A DNA stretch of 64,000 nt from Candidatus Rhodoferax odensensis (lineage in GTDB: Bacteria > Pseudomonadota > Gammaproteobacteria > Burkholderiales > Burkholderiaceae_C): the NCBI GenBank assembly GCA_016718405.1, contig JADKDJ010000004.1, forward strand, positions 310,001 to 374,000, written 5' to 3'. Positions 9,786 through 17,892 of this stretch are shown piece by piece (position 1 is the first letter of the stretch; every line of letters begins with the position of its first letter). Under the pieces are notes generated by a model. It saw only the letters and a list, made by a program, of their open reading frames with translations. It was not told the origin of the DNA and made no database searches. The translations under genes and the position numbers were made by a program.

Positions 9786-9812
9786 CAACTGACCAGTAGA
9801 AGGAGCGAAACC

Positions 9813-10490
9813 ATGACCAACACTGTGAAGTCCCTCAGGCGGCCTCCCAAAGCGGGAGTGTCCGAGTCAGACCGAATGCCTTTCCATGCCAGCGGCACAC
9901 CGGCCGACTGGTGTGTGGGCGTTGTGACCGAAGTCAACCAGGGTCGGTTCATCGTTACCAGTGGCAAATTGCGGGCCCGCGCGTCCAGTGCCGCAAGCTG
10001 CCTGCTGGAGCCGGTCAAAGGCGACAGTGTGGCGTGTTTGCGGGTGGCGCCGGACGAAGTCTGGATCCTGGCGGTGTTGCAGCGTGAGGAAGGCGCCGAG
10101 CAGGTGTTGCGCTGCCACGGCGACACGCGTTGGGTGGTCGAGGGAGGGGCTTTGACGCTGGAGGCCCCGGAAGTCAAGATTCGGGGTGATCGCCTGGATG
10201 TCTCGGTGCAACGCACCACAGTCGCCACCGACACCGGGGAAGTAGTCGGCCGCCAGTTTCGCTTGATAGCAGGCTCGGTCAAACTGATTGGCGGCGTGTT
10301 GTCAACGGTGATGGAGCGTGTCCATCACTTCAGCAAGCATTACCTTCGCACGACAGACGGAACGGATCGCGTGTCGGCCACCCACATCGAATGCGAGGCC
10401 AAGCAGTTACTACGGATGGAGGCCGAACACACCTTGGTCAATGGCAGTAAGTTGATCAAGGCGCGTGGCAGCCAGATCCATTTTGGCTAG
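9813..10490 (+). CDS. DUF3540 domain protein, T6SS-associated
   Basis: A 225-residue protein of the DUF3540 family, recognised by the beta-rich middle section ('VVTEVNQGRFIVTSGKL', 'RGDRLDVSVQRT') and the C-terminal pattern 'HIECEAKQLLRMEAEHTLVN', which looks like a short beta-helix resembling the VgrG needle. DUF3540 proteins are regularly encoded with DUF2169, pentapeptide and DUF4150 proteins next to vgrG. A structural part in building or loading the spike is inferred from this context; no enzyme motif is visible. The ATG at 9813 has AGGAG about seven bases upstream, and the frame has earlier possible starts only without such a site. The next gene, for the PAAR-like protein, starts 12 bases after the stop. 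Confidence 0.82.
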   Translation: MTNTVKSLRRPPKAGVSESDRMPFHASGTPADWCVGVVTEVNQGRFIVTSGKLRARASSAASCLLEPVKGDSVACLRVAPDEVWILAVLQREEGAEQVLRCHGDTRWVVEGGALTLEAPEVKIRGDRLDVSVQRTTVATDTGEVVGRQFRLIAGSVKLIGGVLSTVMERVHHFSKHYLRTTDGTDRVSATHIECEAKQLLRMEAEHTLVNGSKLIKARGSQIHFG

Positions 10491-10502
10491 AAGGGATCGA
10501 TC

Positions 10503-10904
10503 ATGTTTGCAAATTGCCAATTGATGGGCACCGACATGGGTTTTCCCGATGTCTGTCTGACGCCCGCACCCCCGGCACCCGCACCAATTCCGATCCCCTA
10601 CCCGAACATTGCGATGGGGCCAATGGCAATTCCAAACTGCCCAACGATTCTCATCATGGGTATGCCCGCGCACAACCTGGGCACCACCATACCTATGACC
10701 AATGGCGACAATCCTGGCATCGCCATGGGCGTGGCGTCCGCCACGGTGATGGGTCCCAGTCGACATGTGACCGGAGCGTTCACGGTGCTGCTGCACGGTA
10801 TGCCGGCCTCGCGCATGACCAGTGTGTCAATTCAAAACAGCACCAACTGCCCAGGTGTACGCCTGGTGCCCAGTCAGGCTTTGGTGTTGTTGTTGGCACC
10901 ATGA
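10503..10904 (+). CDS. DUF4150 PAAR-like tip protein
   Basis: A 133-residue protein of the DUF4150 (PAAR-like) family. It shows the typical N-terminal 'CLTPAPPAP' segment followed by 'PIPYPNIAMGPMA', the central 'NCPTILIMGMPAHNLGTTIP' and the C-terminal 'VTGAFTVLLHGMPASRM'. PAAR-like proteins form a sharp cone on the VgrG trimer and may carry toxin domains; this one has no extra domain, so it would be a bare tip. An AGAAGGGA ribosome site precedes the ATG at 10503. Its place right after DUF3540 completes the set vgrG, DUF2169, pentapeptide, DUF3540 and PAAR-like. No toxin gene with its own domain follows directly, so any cargo must be one of the neighbours or be encoded elsewhere. Confidence 0.88.
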   Translation: MFANCQLMGTDMGFPDVCLTPAPPAPAPIPIPYPNIAMGPMAIPNCPTILIMGMPAHNLGTTIPMTNGDNPGIAMGVASATVMGPSRHVTGAFTVLLHGMPASRMTSVSIQNSTNCPGVRLVPSQALVLLLAP

Positions 10905-10996
10905 GGGGCGCCCGGAAACCAACTACCATTCGGTGTGGCATCAAGTTTCGTTTCGCAGCGTGTGCTGCGCTCGTGACGGATTGGAGATAGTCGGCA

Positions 10997-12637
10997 ATGC
11001 AGATCCTGGTTGTGAGTCATCGTGGTGTCGCTGTGTCACCTGCGCGAAGTGTCAGCTTCGGGGCGGACGGAGGTTCCATTGGTCGCGCGGACAGCAGCAC
11101 GCTGGTGCTGGATGACCCGGAGCGTACCGTTTCACGCGTGCACGCACAGGTGCTGTGCAGGGGCGACCGGTTCTTTATCGTCGACCGGGGCAGCAACCCC
11201 TTGATGTGTAACGGGCATCCTCTGGGCGCGGGCAATGAAGCGGCGCTTCAGAACGGTGACCGACTGACGATTGGGAGTTTTGAGCTGTCGGTTCAGGGTA
11301 TCGGTGCCCTGTCTCAGCCGCCTTTGCCCGGTACCATGCCTGTGCGAGCCCACTCAACGTCGGCCGATGATCCCTTTGCTGACTTGCTGGTTGGCCTGGA
11401 GTCACCCAGCCCTCATCAGATGGCACCAGCAGCTCGGTCCACCACCGACCCGATTGCCGCCACACCTGCACGCTCCGCACTGTTTGACGACCCGATGAGC
11501 GCAGGCGCAGCCAGTGCTCCCGTCCACGATCCCTTTGCAGACCTGCTGGGGACCCCAGCGTCGGGCGGGGCAATTGGCCGCACCGCCGAGCAGTTGGGGG
11601 ATTTTTCGGATCTGGGGATGCAGGCTGGCGCTTCGTCATCCAGTCTGGACCAGTTGTTTGGGCTTGGGGCACCGACTGGCGCGGCCGACCCGCTGGCACT
11701 GTCCCCCTTGGCCGATCCTTTATTGCACCCCAATACCGCCCACAGCGCCGATCCCATGGTGGCCCTTAACAGCCGGGCCCAGTCTTCTGCGCCAGCTCGC
11801 AGCGATCATGTTGCCGCACTGAATCAGGCCTACACGGCGCCGCTGGCGCGTCCGGCAAGTCCGACCAGTCCGGTACCTGCATCTGAGGATTTTTCGGACC
11901 TGCTCGCGAGCCCGGTTGCGCATTCGCCGCCACCGCCGGCCAAGGCTGTGCTGTCGCGTGTCGATGTCGGCCTGGCATCGGCGCCACGCCAGACGGCACC
12001 CGCCCCTGCGGCACGTCCACCCAGCGCGTCGGCGGCGACACCTGAAGCCAGCGAACTGATGGCCGCCTTTCTTCGCGGCGTCGGCAGCACGCACCAGATG
12101 CCGCAAACCATGACTCCCGAGCTGATGGAGCGAATTGGCGTCATCCTGCGTGGCGCGACCGAGGGGACCTTGCAGTTGCTGCTGTCCAGGCAGGAGTTCA
12201 AGCGCGAAGTACGTGCCGAAGTGACGGTAATCGGGGCGCAGCGCAACAACCCTTTGAAGTTTTCCCCGACCGCTGAGGTGGCCTTGGCTCATCTGCTGGG
12301 GCCGGGTATTCGCGGGTTCATGCGGCCCGACGAAGCGATGCAGGACGCTTTCAACGATTTGCGTGCCCACCAGTTCGGCGTCATGGTTGGCTTGCATGCC
12401 GGACTGGAACACGTGCTCGCCCGGTTTACGCCGCAGGCGCTCGAGAAACGATTGACCGAAAAGACGGCCCTTGACGCACTGTTCTCGGCCAGTCGAAAAG
12501 CCAAGCTCTGGGACCAGTTTTGCGCCTTGCACGCCAGTATTTCCCAGGAAGCCGAGGATGACTTTCACAACCTGTTCGGTAAGGCGTTCTCGCAGGCCTA
12601 TGACGAGCAAATGGCGCGGTTTAAGGCGGCTGGCTAG
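10997..12637 (+). CDS. tagH: T6SS-associated FHA domain protein TagH
   Basis: A 546-residue protein. Residues 1-95 form an FHA domain with the phosphothreonine-binding pattern 'GRADSSTLVLDDPERTVSRVHA'. A long Pro/Ala/Ser-rich linker follows, with repeated acidic 'DPFADLL' and 'DFSDLL' motifs (about 110-340), which could be docking motifs. The last ~190 residues are the TagH C-terminal domain ('ELMERIGVILRGATEGTLQLLLSR', here shown only in part). In well-studied systems TagH-type proteins act in threonine-phosphorylation control of T6SS assembly, together with a PpkA kinase and a PppA phosphatase. A PP2C gene follows after 36 bases, which fits; no kinase gene is in the window. GGAGATAG stands before the ATG at 10997. 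Confidence 0.88.
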   Translation: MQILVVSHRGVAVSPARSVSFGADGGSIGRADSSTLVLDDPERTVSRVHAQVLCRGDRFFIVDRGSNPLMCNGHPLGAGNEAALQNGDRLTIGSFELSVQGIGALSQPPLPGTMPVRAHSTSADDPFADLLVGLESPSPHQMAPAARSTTDPIAATPARSALFDDPMSAGAASAPVHDPFADLLGTPASGGAIGRTAEQLGDFSDLGMQAGASSSSLDQLFGLGAPTGAADPLALSPLADPLLHPNTAHSADPMVALNSRAQSSAPARSDHVAALNQAYTAPLARPASPTSPVPASEDFSDLLASPVAHSPPPPAKAVLSRVDVGLASAPRQTAPAPAARPPSASAATPEASELMAAFLRGVGSTHQMPQTMTPELMERIGVILRGATEGTLQLLLSRQEFKREVRAEVTVIGAQRNNPLKFSPTAEVALAHLLGPGIRGFMRPDEAMQDAFNDLRAHQFGVMVGLHAGLEHVLARFTPQALEKRLTEKTALDALFSASRKAKLWDQFCALHASISQEAEDDFHNLFGKAFSQAYDEQMARFKAAG

Positions 12638-12673
12638 TCGGCTGGTCTGTCATCACCCGTTGAGGAGCATTGT

Positions 12674-13465
12674 TTGGAAGTTGAAATTGTGGCGTTGTCG
12701 CGCCAAGGTGGACGCAGCTACAACGAAGATGTCTTCGGTCATTGGAATGACGGGCACTTCGTGGCCTGTCTGGTCGCTGATGGGGCGGGTGGACACGGTG
12801 GCGGAGACGTGGCATCGGCCACGGTTCGGTCCAGCGTGCTCGATGCCTTTTCGCGTTCACCCACGATCGACACTGGCGTCCTGCGTGCGCTGATCGAGCA
12901 GGCCAACCTCGCAGTGGTGGCTCGTCAAAGTGAGAGCAGCGCCTTGTCGGCCATGCGTACCACTGTGGTGTTGGTAGCGATAGACATCGAACGCAACGAA
13001 ATGGCCTGGGCGCATTGCGGTGACAGTCGCGCGTACTTGTTTCGTCGCGGCACGATCATCGCCCGGACTAAGGATCACAGTCTGGTTCAGCAACTGGTGA
13101 TCAGTGGCATGCTCGACGATGAGGGCGCGCGTTTGCACCCAACTCGTAACGTATTGCTCGCGGCGCTAGGCTCGGTCGACGAGCCGCTGGATGTGGCGAT
13201 TTGTGGTCCGATGACACTGCAGCAGGGCGACGTGGTGCTGATCTGCAGCGACGGCTTGTGGGAGCCCTTGGGGGACGCCCTGCTGGCGGAAACGCTGCGC
13301 GCCTCACCGAGTCCGTCGACTTGGCTGGAACTACTGGAGCAAAAAGTCAAAGCCATGGCCAAGCCGGGTCACGATAATTACACCGCGTTGACCCTGTGGG
13401 CGCATGACGGCGATGTTTTAACGCATCTGATGACGCCGTCCCCGCCGGACAGCAGCCCTGATTGA
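12674..13465 (+). CDS. PP2C-type serine/threonine phosphatase, T6SS-associated
   Basis: A 263-residue cytoplasmic PP2C phosphatase. The metal-binding motifs are in place: 'GRSYNEDVF' near the start, 'VADGAGGHGGGDVAS', 'WAHCGDSRAYLFRRG', 'TKDHSLVQQL', 'DVVLICSDGLWE' and a late 'GHDNYTAL'. By position after tagH it is the likely counterpart of PppA, which reverses threonine phosphorylation of the FHA protein and resets T6SS firing. The start is a TTG at 12674 with AGGAG six bases upstream; no ATG fits, so this is a rare-start gene. No kinase partner is visible in the window. Confidence 0.9.
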   Translation: MEVEIVALSRQGGRSYNEDVFGHWNDGHFVACLVADGAGGHGGGDVASATVRSSVLDAFSRSPTIDTGVLRALIEQANLAVVARQSESSALSAMRTTVVLVAIDIERNEMAWAHCGDSRAYLFRRGTIIARTKDHSLVQQLVISGMLDDEGARLHPTRNVLLAALGSVDEPLDVAICGPMTLQQGDVVLICSDGLWEPLGDALLAETLRASPSPSTWLELLEQKVKAMAKPGHDNYTALTLWAHDGDVLTHLMTPSPPDSSPD

Positions 13466-13504
13466 TGCAGCACGACACACCATTGTTCGTTGAAGGGATT
13501 GACT

Positions 13505-14767
13505 ATGCACAAGACTGATCGAATTGCCGCCAAACGTTTGCGCCTACCAAGCTCAGTGTTGGTCGCGGTGTTGCTGGCGGGCGGATCGTCGTCGATGGCC
13601 CAAACCGGCTTGTCTTGCGGCAGTCTTTTCGGGGCATTGCTGAACTCACCGGTGCAGTCGGTGCAGGTCTGTTCAACGTCTCTGCAAGGACTCTACGAAG
13701 CGGGTATTCGGGATGTTGGCGCCAGTTTGTCTTCCTATGCCGGCGATGAGGCCATAACCACTGTAGCGCGGCTAAATGGACTTGCGGCGACAGCCAGTTT
13801 TGCGCAAGCGAGTGCGAATCTTGAGTTCAGCATTCCCGAGCTGAACATACTGCAGACCTTCGCGGGCGGCACCCGGGTTGCCAGTGCCAGGTTGATGCAT
13901 GACTGGTTGAACAACAACGCCGACTTACGCGGGCGGATGCTGCAGCATCAGGCGGCCCACTCAGCTGTCAACCCTGTCACCGGGCCAGGGGGCGTGTTGT
14001 CGGGCGCGGTCGGCCTTGACTTTGGTGCCAGTTTCGATGAGGTGGCCACGCGGATTGCGACTACCCAGGCCAACGCACAGTCTGGTGTGGGGAACTTGAT
14101 TGGCATCGGCGTCTTGGTCAGTCAGCATGATATCGCTGGCGCCACTGTTCGCACAGTGTCTGCGCCGCTGTCCTACACGGTTCGCAACGACATTGATCCG
14201 CGTCGGCAAGCGCTTCTCAGGGCGAGCTTGGGTGTCGTTGACAGCGCCGGGACCAAGTCGCGCAGCGGTCGTGTTTCGGCTGGGTACCGTTTCCCTATGT
14301 CGGATGAATGGGCGCTGACACCCATGGTTGGCGTTTCGTTATCGGGTTCGGATGCCCACGGTTTCTACACAGGCGTGGCAAGCGGATCCATCGCCAGCAC
14401 CTATCTGATCGAGCGCGACGGATTCGACATTTCGGTTGGCAACATGTTGGGCTATTACCGATCCTTCAAACCACCGGGGGTGAGCTACGGTGTTGACCCG
14501 GGCTTGCAAGTCTTTGCGCTGCGCAATGGCATTCTTATCAGCCAACCTATCACCCTGGGGTCACGCAAGATGTCGGTCGAGTACGGGTTGTCCGATACGC
14601 GCTATCTTGGCGACGCGCTCTACCAAAAGAGCGCCCAGGACATCAGCATTTCCCTGGGAACCAACAAGAGTGTGTTCTCGGCCCGCAGCTTTTTCAGGGC
14701 CACGCTGGCGCTGCAAAAGGTGCGTGATGGACATGGCGTGGCCCTTAACGTCAATTACTGGTTCTAG
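13505..14767 (+). CDS. Unrecognised exported protein, probable outer-membrane beta-barrel
   Basis: A 420-residue protein I do not recognise. It starts with a basic region and a hydrophobic core ending 'GGSSSMAQTG', a good signal peptide cut after Ala-Gln-type residues ('SMA' then 'Q'). Two cysteines in the next ~30 residues ('LSCGSL', 'VQVCST') could form a disulfide. Residues about 60-200 look mixed or helical. From about 240 to the end the sequence alternates polar and hydrophobic residues and ends in 'NVNYWF', an aromatic C-terminal residue typical of outer-membrane barrels folded by BAM. The ATG at 13505 is chosen because GAAGGG lies about eight bases upstream. Its 3' end overlaps or abuts the CHAT protease gene, so the two are probably coupled, and the pair sits inside the T6SS locus after the phosphatase. 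Confidence 0.6.
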   Translation: MHKTDRIAAKRLRLPSSVLVAVLLAGGSSSMAQTGLSCGSLFGALLNSPVQSVQVCSTSLQGLYEAGIRDVGASLSSYAGDEAITTVARLNGLAATASFAQASANLEFSIPELNILQTFAGGTRVASARLMHDWLNNNADLRGRMLQHQAAHSAVNPVTGPGGVLSGAVGLDFGASFDEVATRIATTQANAQSGVGNLIGIGVLVSQHDIAGATVRTVSAPLSYTVRNDIDPRRQALLRASLGVVDSAGTKSRSGRVSAGYRFPMSDEWALTPMVGVSLSGSDAHGFYTGVASGSIASTYLIERDGFDISVGNMLGYYRSFKPPGVSYGVDPGLQVFALRNGILISQPITLGSRKMSVEYGLSDTRYLGDALYQKSAQDISISLGTNKSVFSARSFFRATLALQKVRDGHGVALNVNYWF

Positions 14768-17102
14768 GCGTCACGTGTTCCCGCGCGGACGTACATGTGG
14801 TGTCAGCGTCGCGCTGGTGTTGCTTGTGAGCAGCGCTTGGGCTGACTATGGAACGGACCAGACCGGGTTTGCGGCGACCGGCCGCTATGACTTGATTGAG
14901 CAGCAACTCGAGCCCATGCAGGCAAAAGGGCCGCTTCGCACGCGCGACCAACATGCCCTGTGTCTCGCCTACGCCAAGCTAAAGCGCTACGACCGCCTGC
15001 TGCCCTGTCTGGAGCGGCTTCAAACCCTGGTCGACAAAGGTGACCGGCGCACCCGGATTTTTGGGCTTGATGACGCCACGCCCGCGATTCATTTGATGCG
15101 TGCCGAGGCCCTGACGGATATGGGCGACTATGTCGGCGCGCGTCAGTCGGCCAATGAGGCCTTGATCTGGTTGCGCCGGGAGGGTAGTGGTGACCATGAC
15201 ATGGTGGTCAACGCTTACGCGGCAGTCGCCGTGGCGGTAGCCTTGCAGGGCGACGGCACGCTGGCGCGTCAGACCGTGGAGTTGCTGAAAGGATTCAAGG
15301 TTGATGGCGATTACAAGCGTGCCAAGGCGATGGCTCTGGCGCGCGCCAGTATGTCCATCGGCGCCTGGGCGGATGTGGTCAATGTGCTGGAGTCCAGCGA
15401 GGCTTCGTTTCAGTTTGACAAGATGCTGGACAACTTCTTGTCGGGCGCGGCCTTTTCGGGACGCAACAACTGGGTCTGGATTGAACTACCGCGCGCCTTC
15501 ATGCTGCACAAGGCGCAGCTTGAGGTTGGGCGCGTGGACTTGGCGCGCGCGGGTTTTGATCGCCTGCTGTCGATGGTTGAATTGCCGGTCAATGCCGAGA
15601 TCTATTGGCAGGTCCTGGTGGAGCGCGCGCGTATCGCCGAACGTGACGCTCAGTGGGACAAGGCCATGGATCTATACCGCCGGGCGCGGGAAGTGATCGA
15701 GAGTCAGCGCCGCTCGGTACGCACCGAAACCAGCAAAATCGGTTTCACCAACGATAAACAAGCGGTCTACCACGGCATCGTGCGCGTGGCCCTGAAGCTG
15801 GGTAACAAGGTGCTTGCGGTTGAAATGGCGGAACAGGCCAAGTCCAGAACCCTGGTGGACATTTTGGCGAGCAAGTCTGATTTTGGCTCGCATGGCGTCA
15901 AGGCGGGCGAAATCGGGGCCGCGTTTGCCGAGTTCAATCGCCTGGATTCGGAACTCGCCATCCAGTCGCCTGAGTTCAGTGCGGCTCGGCGCACCGAACT
16001 GCTGGGCCAGCGGCAGCAGGCACTGTCGCGTTTGAAAGGGCTGGCTCCGCAGCTTGCCTCGCTGGTGTCGACAGGCGGTGTCGGCGTGTCACAAATCGCT
16101 GCGGGACTTGCTCCAAAGGAGACCTTGGTGGGTTTCTTCGGAGTCGGTTCGATGTTGTATGGCTACACGCTTGCTGGCTCGGAAATCCGGATTCATCAAC
16201 TGGATGGTCAATCCCTTGACACCGACGTTGCCGAGTTTCGTCAGTCGATCAAGAAGCGCCGAAAGCAAACCCGTGACTTGGCGGAGGCGCTGTTTCGGCG
16301 TCTGCTCGGGCCAATGCAAACGAGCCTGTCGGGGCGCGATCTGTTGATTGTTCCCCACGGCAGTCTTCACTACCTGCCATTCGCTGCCTTGCACGATGGT
16401 CAGCGCTATGTTGTCCAGGGGCGGGCTATACGCTACTTGCCGACGGCAATGTTGCTGGGCCTACTGCCCAATCCAAGAACTGCCACAGCAGGTGCGAAGG
16501 ACCAGATCAGCAAGTTGCTGATTTTGGGCAACCCGGATCTGGGTCAGGTGACACTGGACTTGCCGGCGGCGCAAGAAGAGGCGCAGGCTTTGCAGGCCAT
16601 GTTTGCCAAGAACAGTGAGTTGCTGTTGCGCAAGTCCGCCACGGAGTCGGTCCTCAAGCAGCGAGCGGTCAACTTTTCGCATCTGCACGTTGCATCGCAC
16701 GGTGAATTCTCTGCCGACGCGCCGTTGACGTCTCGGTTACGACTCGCAGCCGATGGCGAAAACGATGGTGTCCTGACGGTCAGCGAGATATACGGTCTTC
16801 ATCTGAACGCGGACCATGTCATGTTGTCCGCTTGCGAGACCGGCTTGGGTCGGGTCAGCAATGGGGATGATGTGGTGGGATTGACGCGCGGATTTCTGTA
16901 CGCAGGAGCGCGCAACGTGACGGGTTCCCTGTGGGAGGTGGATGATGACGCTACCGCAGAACTCGCCAAGCGTCTGTACCATAACCTGAAAAACGGTGTT
17001 CCGGTCGGGCGGGCCTTGTCAGAGGCACAGGAAAGCGTGCTCACGAAGAAGCCGCATCCCTACTATTGGGCCGCCTTCACGCTGAACGGAACGGGGCGCT
17101 GA
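14727..17102 (+). CDS. Exported TPR-CHAT domain protease
   Basis: A protein of up to 791 residues. A signal-like segment ('VSVALVLLVSSAWA') lies close to the N-terminus, then helical TPR-like repeats fill about residues 60-430. The C-terminal ~330 residues are a CHAT (caspase/HetF-associated with TPR) protease domain with the predicted catalytic His in 'HLHVASHGEF' (residue 658) and Cys in 'LSACETGLG' (residue 703), followed by the conserved 'GFLYAGARNVTGSLWEVDD'. Both catalytic residues are intact. Start choices are ATG 14727, ATG 14733 or GTG 14775; the first overlaps the previous gene by 41 bases and has AAGGTG upstream, the last gives a shorter, more typical signal peptide. Export means the protease would act in the envelope or outside, unlike most CHAT proteins. 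Substrate unknown. Confidence 0.85.
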   Translation: MDMAWPLTSITGSRRHVFPRGRTCGVSVALVLLVSSAWADYGTDQTGFAATGRYDLIEQQLEPMQAKGPLRTRDQHALCLAYAKLKRYDRLLPCLERLQTLVDKGDRRTRIFGLDDATPAIHLMRAEALTDMGDYVGARQSANEALIWLRREGSGDHDMVVNAYAAVAVAVALQGDGTLARQTVELLKGFKVDGDYKRAKAMALARASMSIGAWADVVNVLESSEASFQFDKMLDNFLSGAAFSGRNNWVWIELPRAFMLHKAQLEVGRVDLARAGFDRLLSMVELPVNAEIYWQVLVERARIAERDAQWDKAMDLYRRAREVIESQRRSVRTETSKIGFTNDKQAVYHGIVRVALKLGNKVLAVEMAEQAKSRTLVDILASKSDFGSHGVKAGEIGAAFAEFNRLDSELAIQSPEFSAARRTELLGQRQQALSRLKGLAPQLASLVSTGGVGVSQIAAGLAPKETLVGFFGVGSMLYGYTLAGSEIRIHQLDGQSLDTDVAEFRQSIKKRRKQTRDLAEALFRRLLGPMQTSLSGRDLLIVPHGSLHYLPFAALHDGQRYVVQGRAIRYLPTAMLLGLLPNPRTATAGAKDQISKLLILGNPDLGQVTLDLPAAQEEAQALQAMFAKNSELLLRKSATESVLKQRAVNFSHLHVASHGEFSADAPLTSRLRLAADGENDGVLTVSEIYGLHLNADHVMLSACETGLGRVSNGDDVVGLTRGFLYAGARNVTGSLWEVDDDATAELAKRLYHNLKNGVPVGRALSEAQESVLTKKPHPYYWAAFTLNGTGR

Positions 17103-17162
17103 TTGGGTCGTTGGATGCAACACGCAAACAAATCCGGGCAAACCAATCTGCGCGGTGCACGC

Positions 17163-17195
17163 CGTAGTGATTCCACACGGAGCGGAACCACTACG
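17163..17195. terminator. Hairpin between the convergent CHAT and hcp genes
   Basis: CGTAGTG (17163-17169) pairs with CACTACG (17189-17195), and the inner TTCC pairs with GGAA, enclosing a short loop. It lies in the 103-base gap between two genes that converge, where a two-way terminator would be expected. There is no strong T-run on either side, so the assignment as a terminator is tentative. Confidence 0.4.
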
Positions 17196-17205
17196 TGCGA
17201 CAGTC

Positions 17206-17685
17206 TTAGCGGGTCTCGGTGGTGGCGACATTCCAGCCGAATTTGATCTCCCCACCCAGGCCACCTTTGTCGTCTTGTGGCTTGTACGCATACTCAATGT
17301 CTTTGTACGAGCAACTCACCTGTTCGATGACGTCCCCGTCCTTGGCGCCACCCGGCATTACAGACGTGATGAAGACCTCTTTGAGGGTGATCACCAGGTA
17401 GTCCTTCTGTCCTTCGCCGGCCTTGCGGGCCGTCAATTTGGCGTCCTTGAAGTGCTTGCCGGTGACACACTGCTTGGCCAAGACAGGTGATGCAGCATCG
17501 TACAAGTGCGTGAAATGGAAGTCCTGTGCGTTGGCCTTGCCTTTGCCAGACCCACCGCCCGAGGCTGCGCCTGAGGTCTGGTTGACGCCCCAGCTCCAAG
17601 ACAGAATCTCGATCTCGCCCTTGTGGTCCTTGTGGGTGGCTTCGCCTTTGACGCCGTCAAACTTGATGTGAAAGTCGCTACTCAT
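17206..17685 (-). CDS. hcp: T6SS tube protein Hcp (TssD)
   Basis: A 159-residue Hcp. Family signs are the start 'MSSDFHIKFDGVKGEATHKD', 'IEILSWSWGVNQTSG', 'DFHFTHLYDAASPVLAKQC' and the C-terminal 'EYAYKPQDDKGGL'. Hexameric Hcp rings stack into the inner tube that is pushed out by sheath contraction, and Hcp also chaperones some effectors. The ATG at 17685 is chosen because AGGAG lies eight bases before it and the protein then begins as in other Hcps; an upstream in-frame GTG is not needed. The ~200 bases before it have a TTGACA box but no convincing -10 at standard spacing. It stands apart from tssB/tssC, separated by a methyltransferase and a lipoprotein gene. Confidence 0.96.
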   Translation of the reverse strand: MSSDFHIKFDGVKGEATHKDHKGEIEILSWSWGVNQTSGAASGGGSGKGKANAQDFHFTHLYDAASPVLAKQCVTGKHFKDAKLTARKAGEGQKDYLVITLKEVFITSVMPGGAKDGDVIEQVSCSYKDIEYAYKPQDDKGGLGGEIKFGWNVATTETR

Positions 17686-17892
17686 TTTCAATGCTCCTAT
17701 GAATGGATGGGTGTACCAGCGCGGGTGACAGCTGCGCCTCGATACCACCCGACGATGCATCCTGCCCCTTGGGTGGCTGCAAGTAAAACGAAGCGCCGGG
17801 GTGGATTTTGAACCTGTTTCCGTGCGCGCGTGTCAAGTCGCTTCAGCAATGTGACATTTGAACGATTTGCGCTGCTTTTCCGTGGCCTTGGC

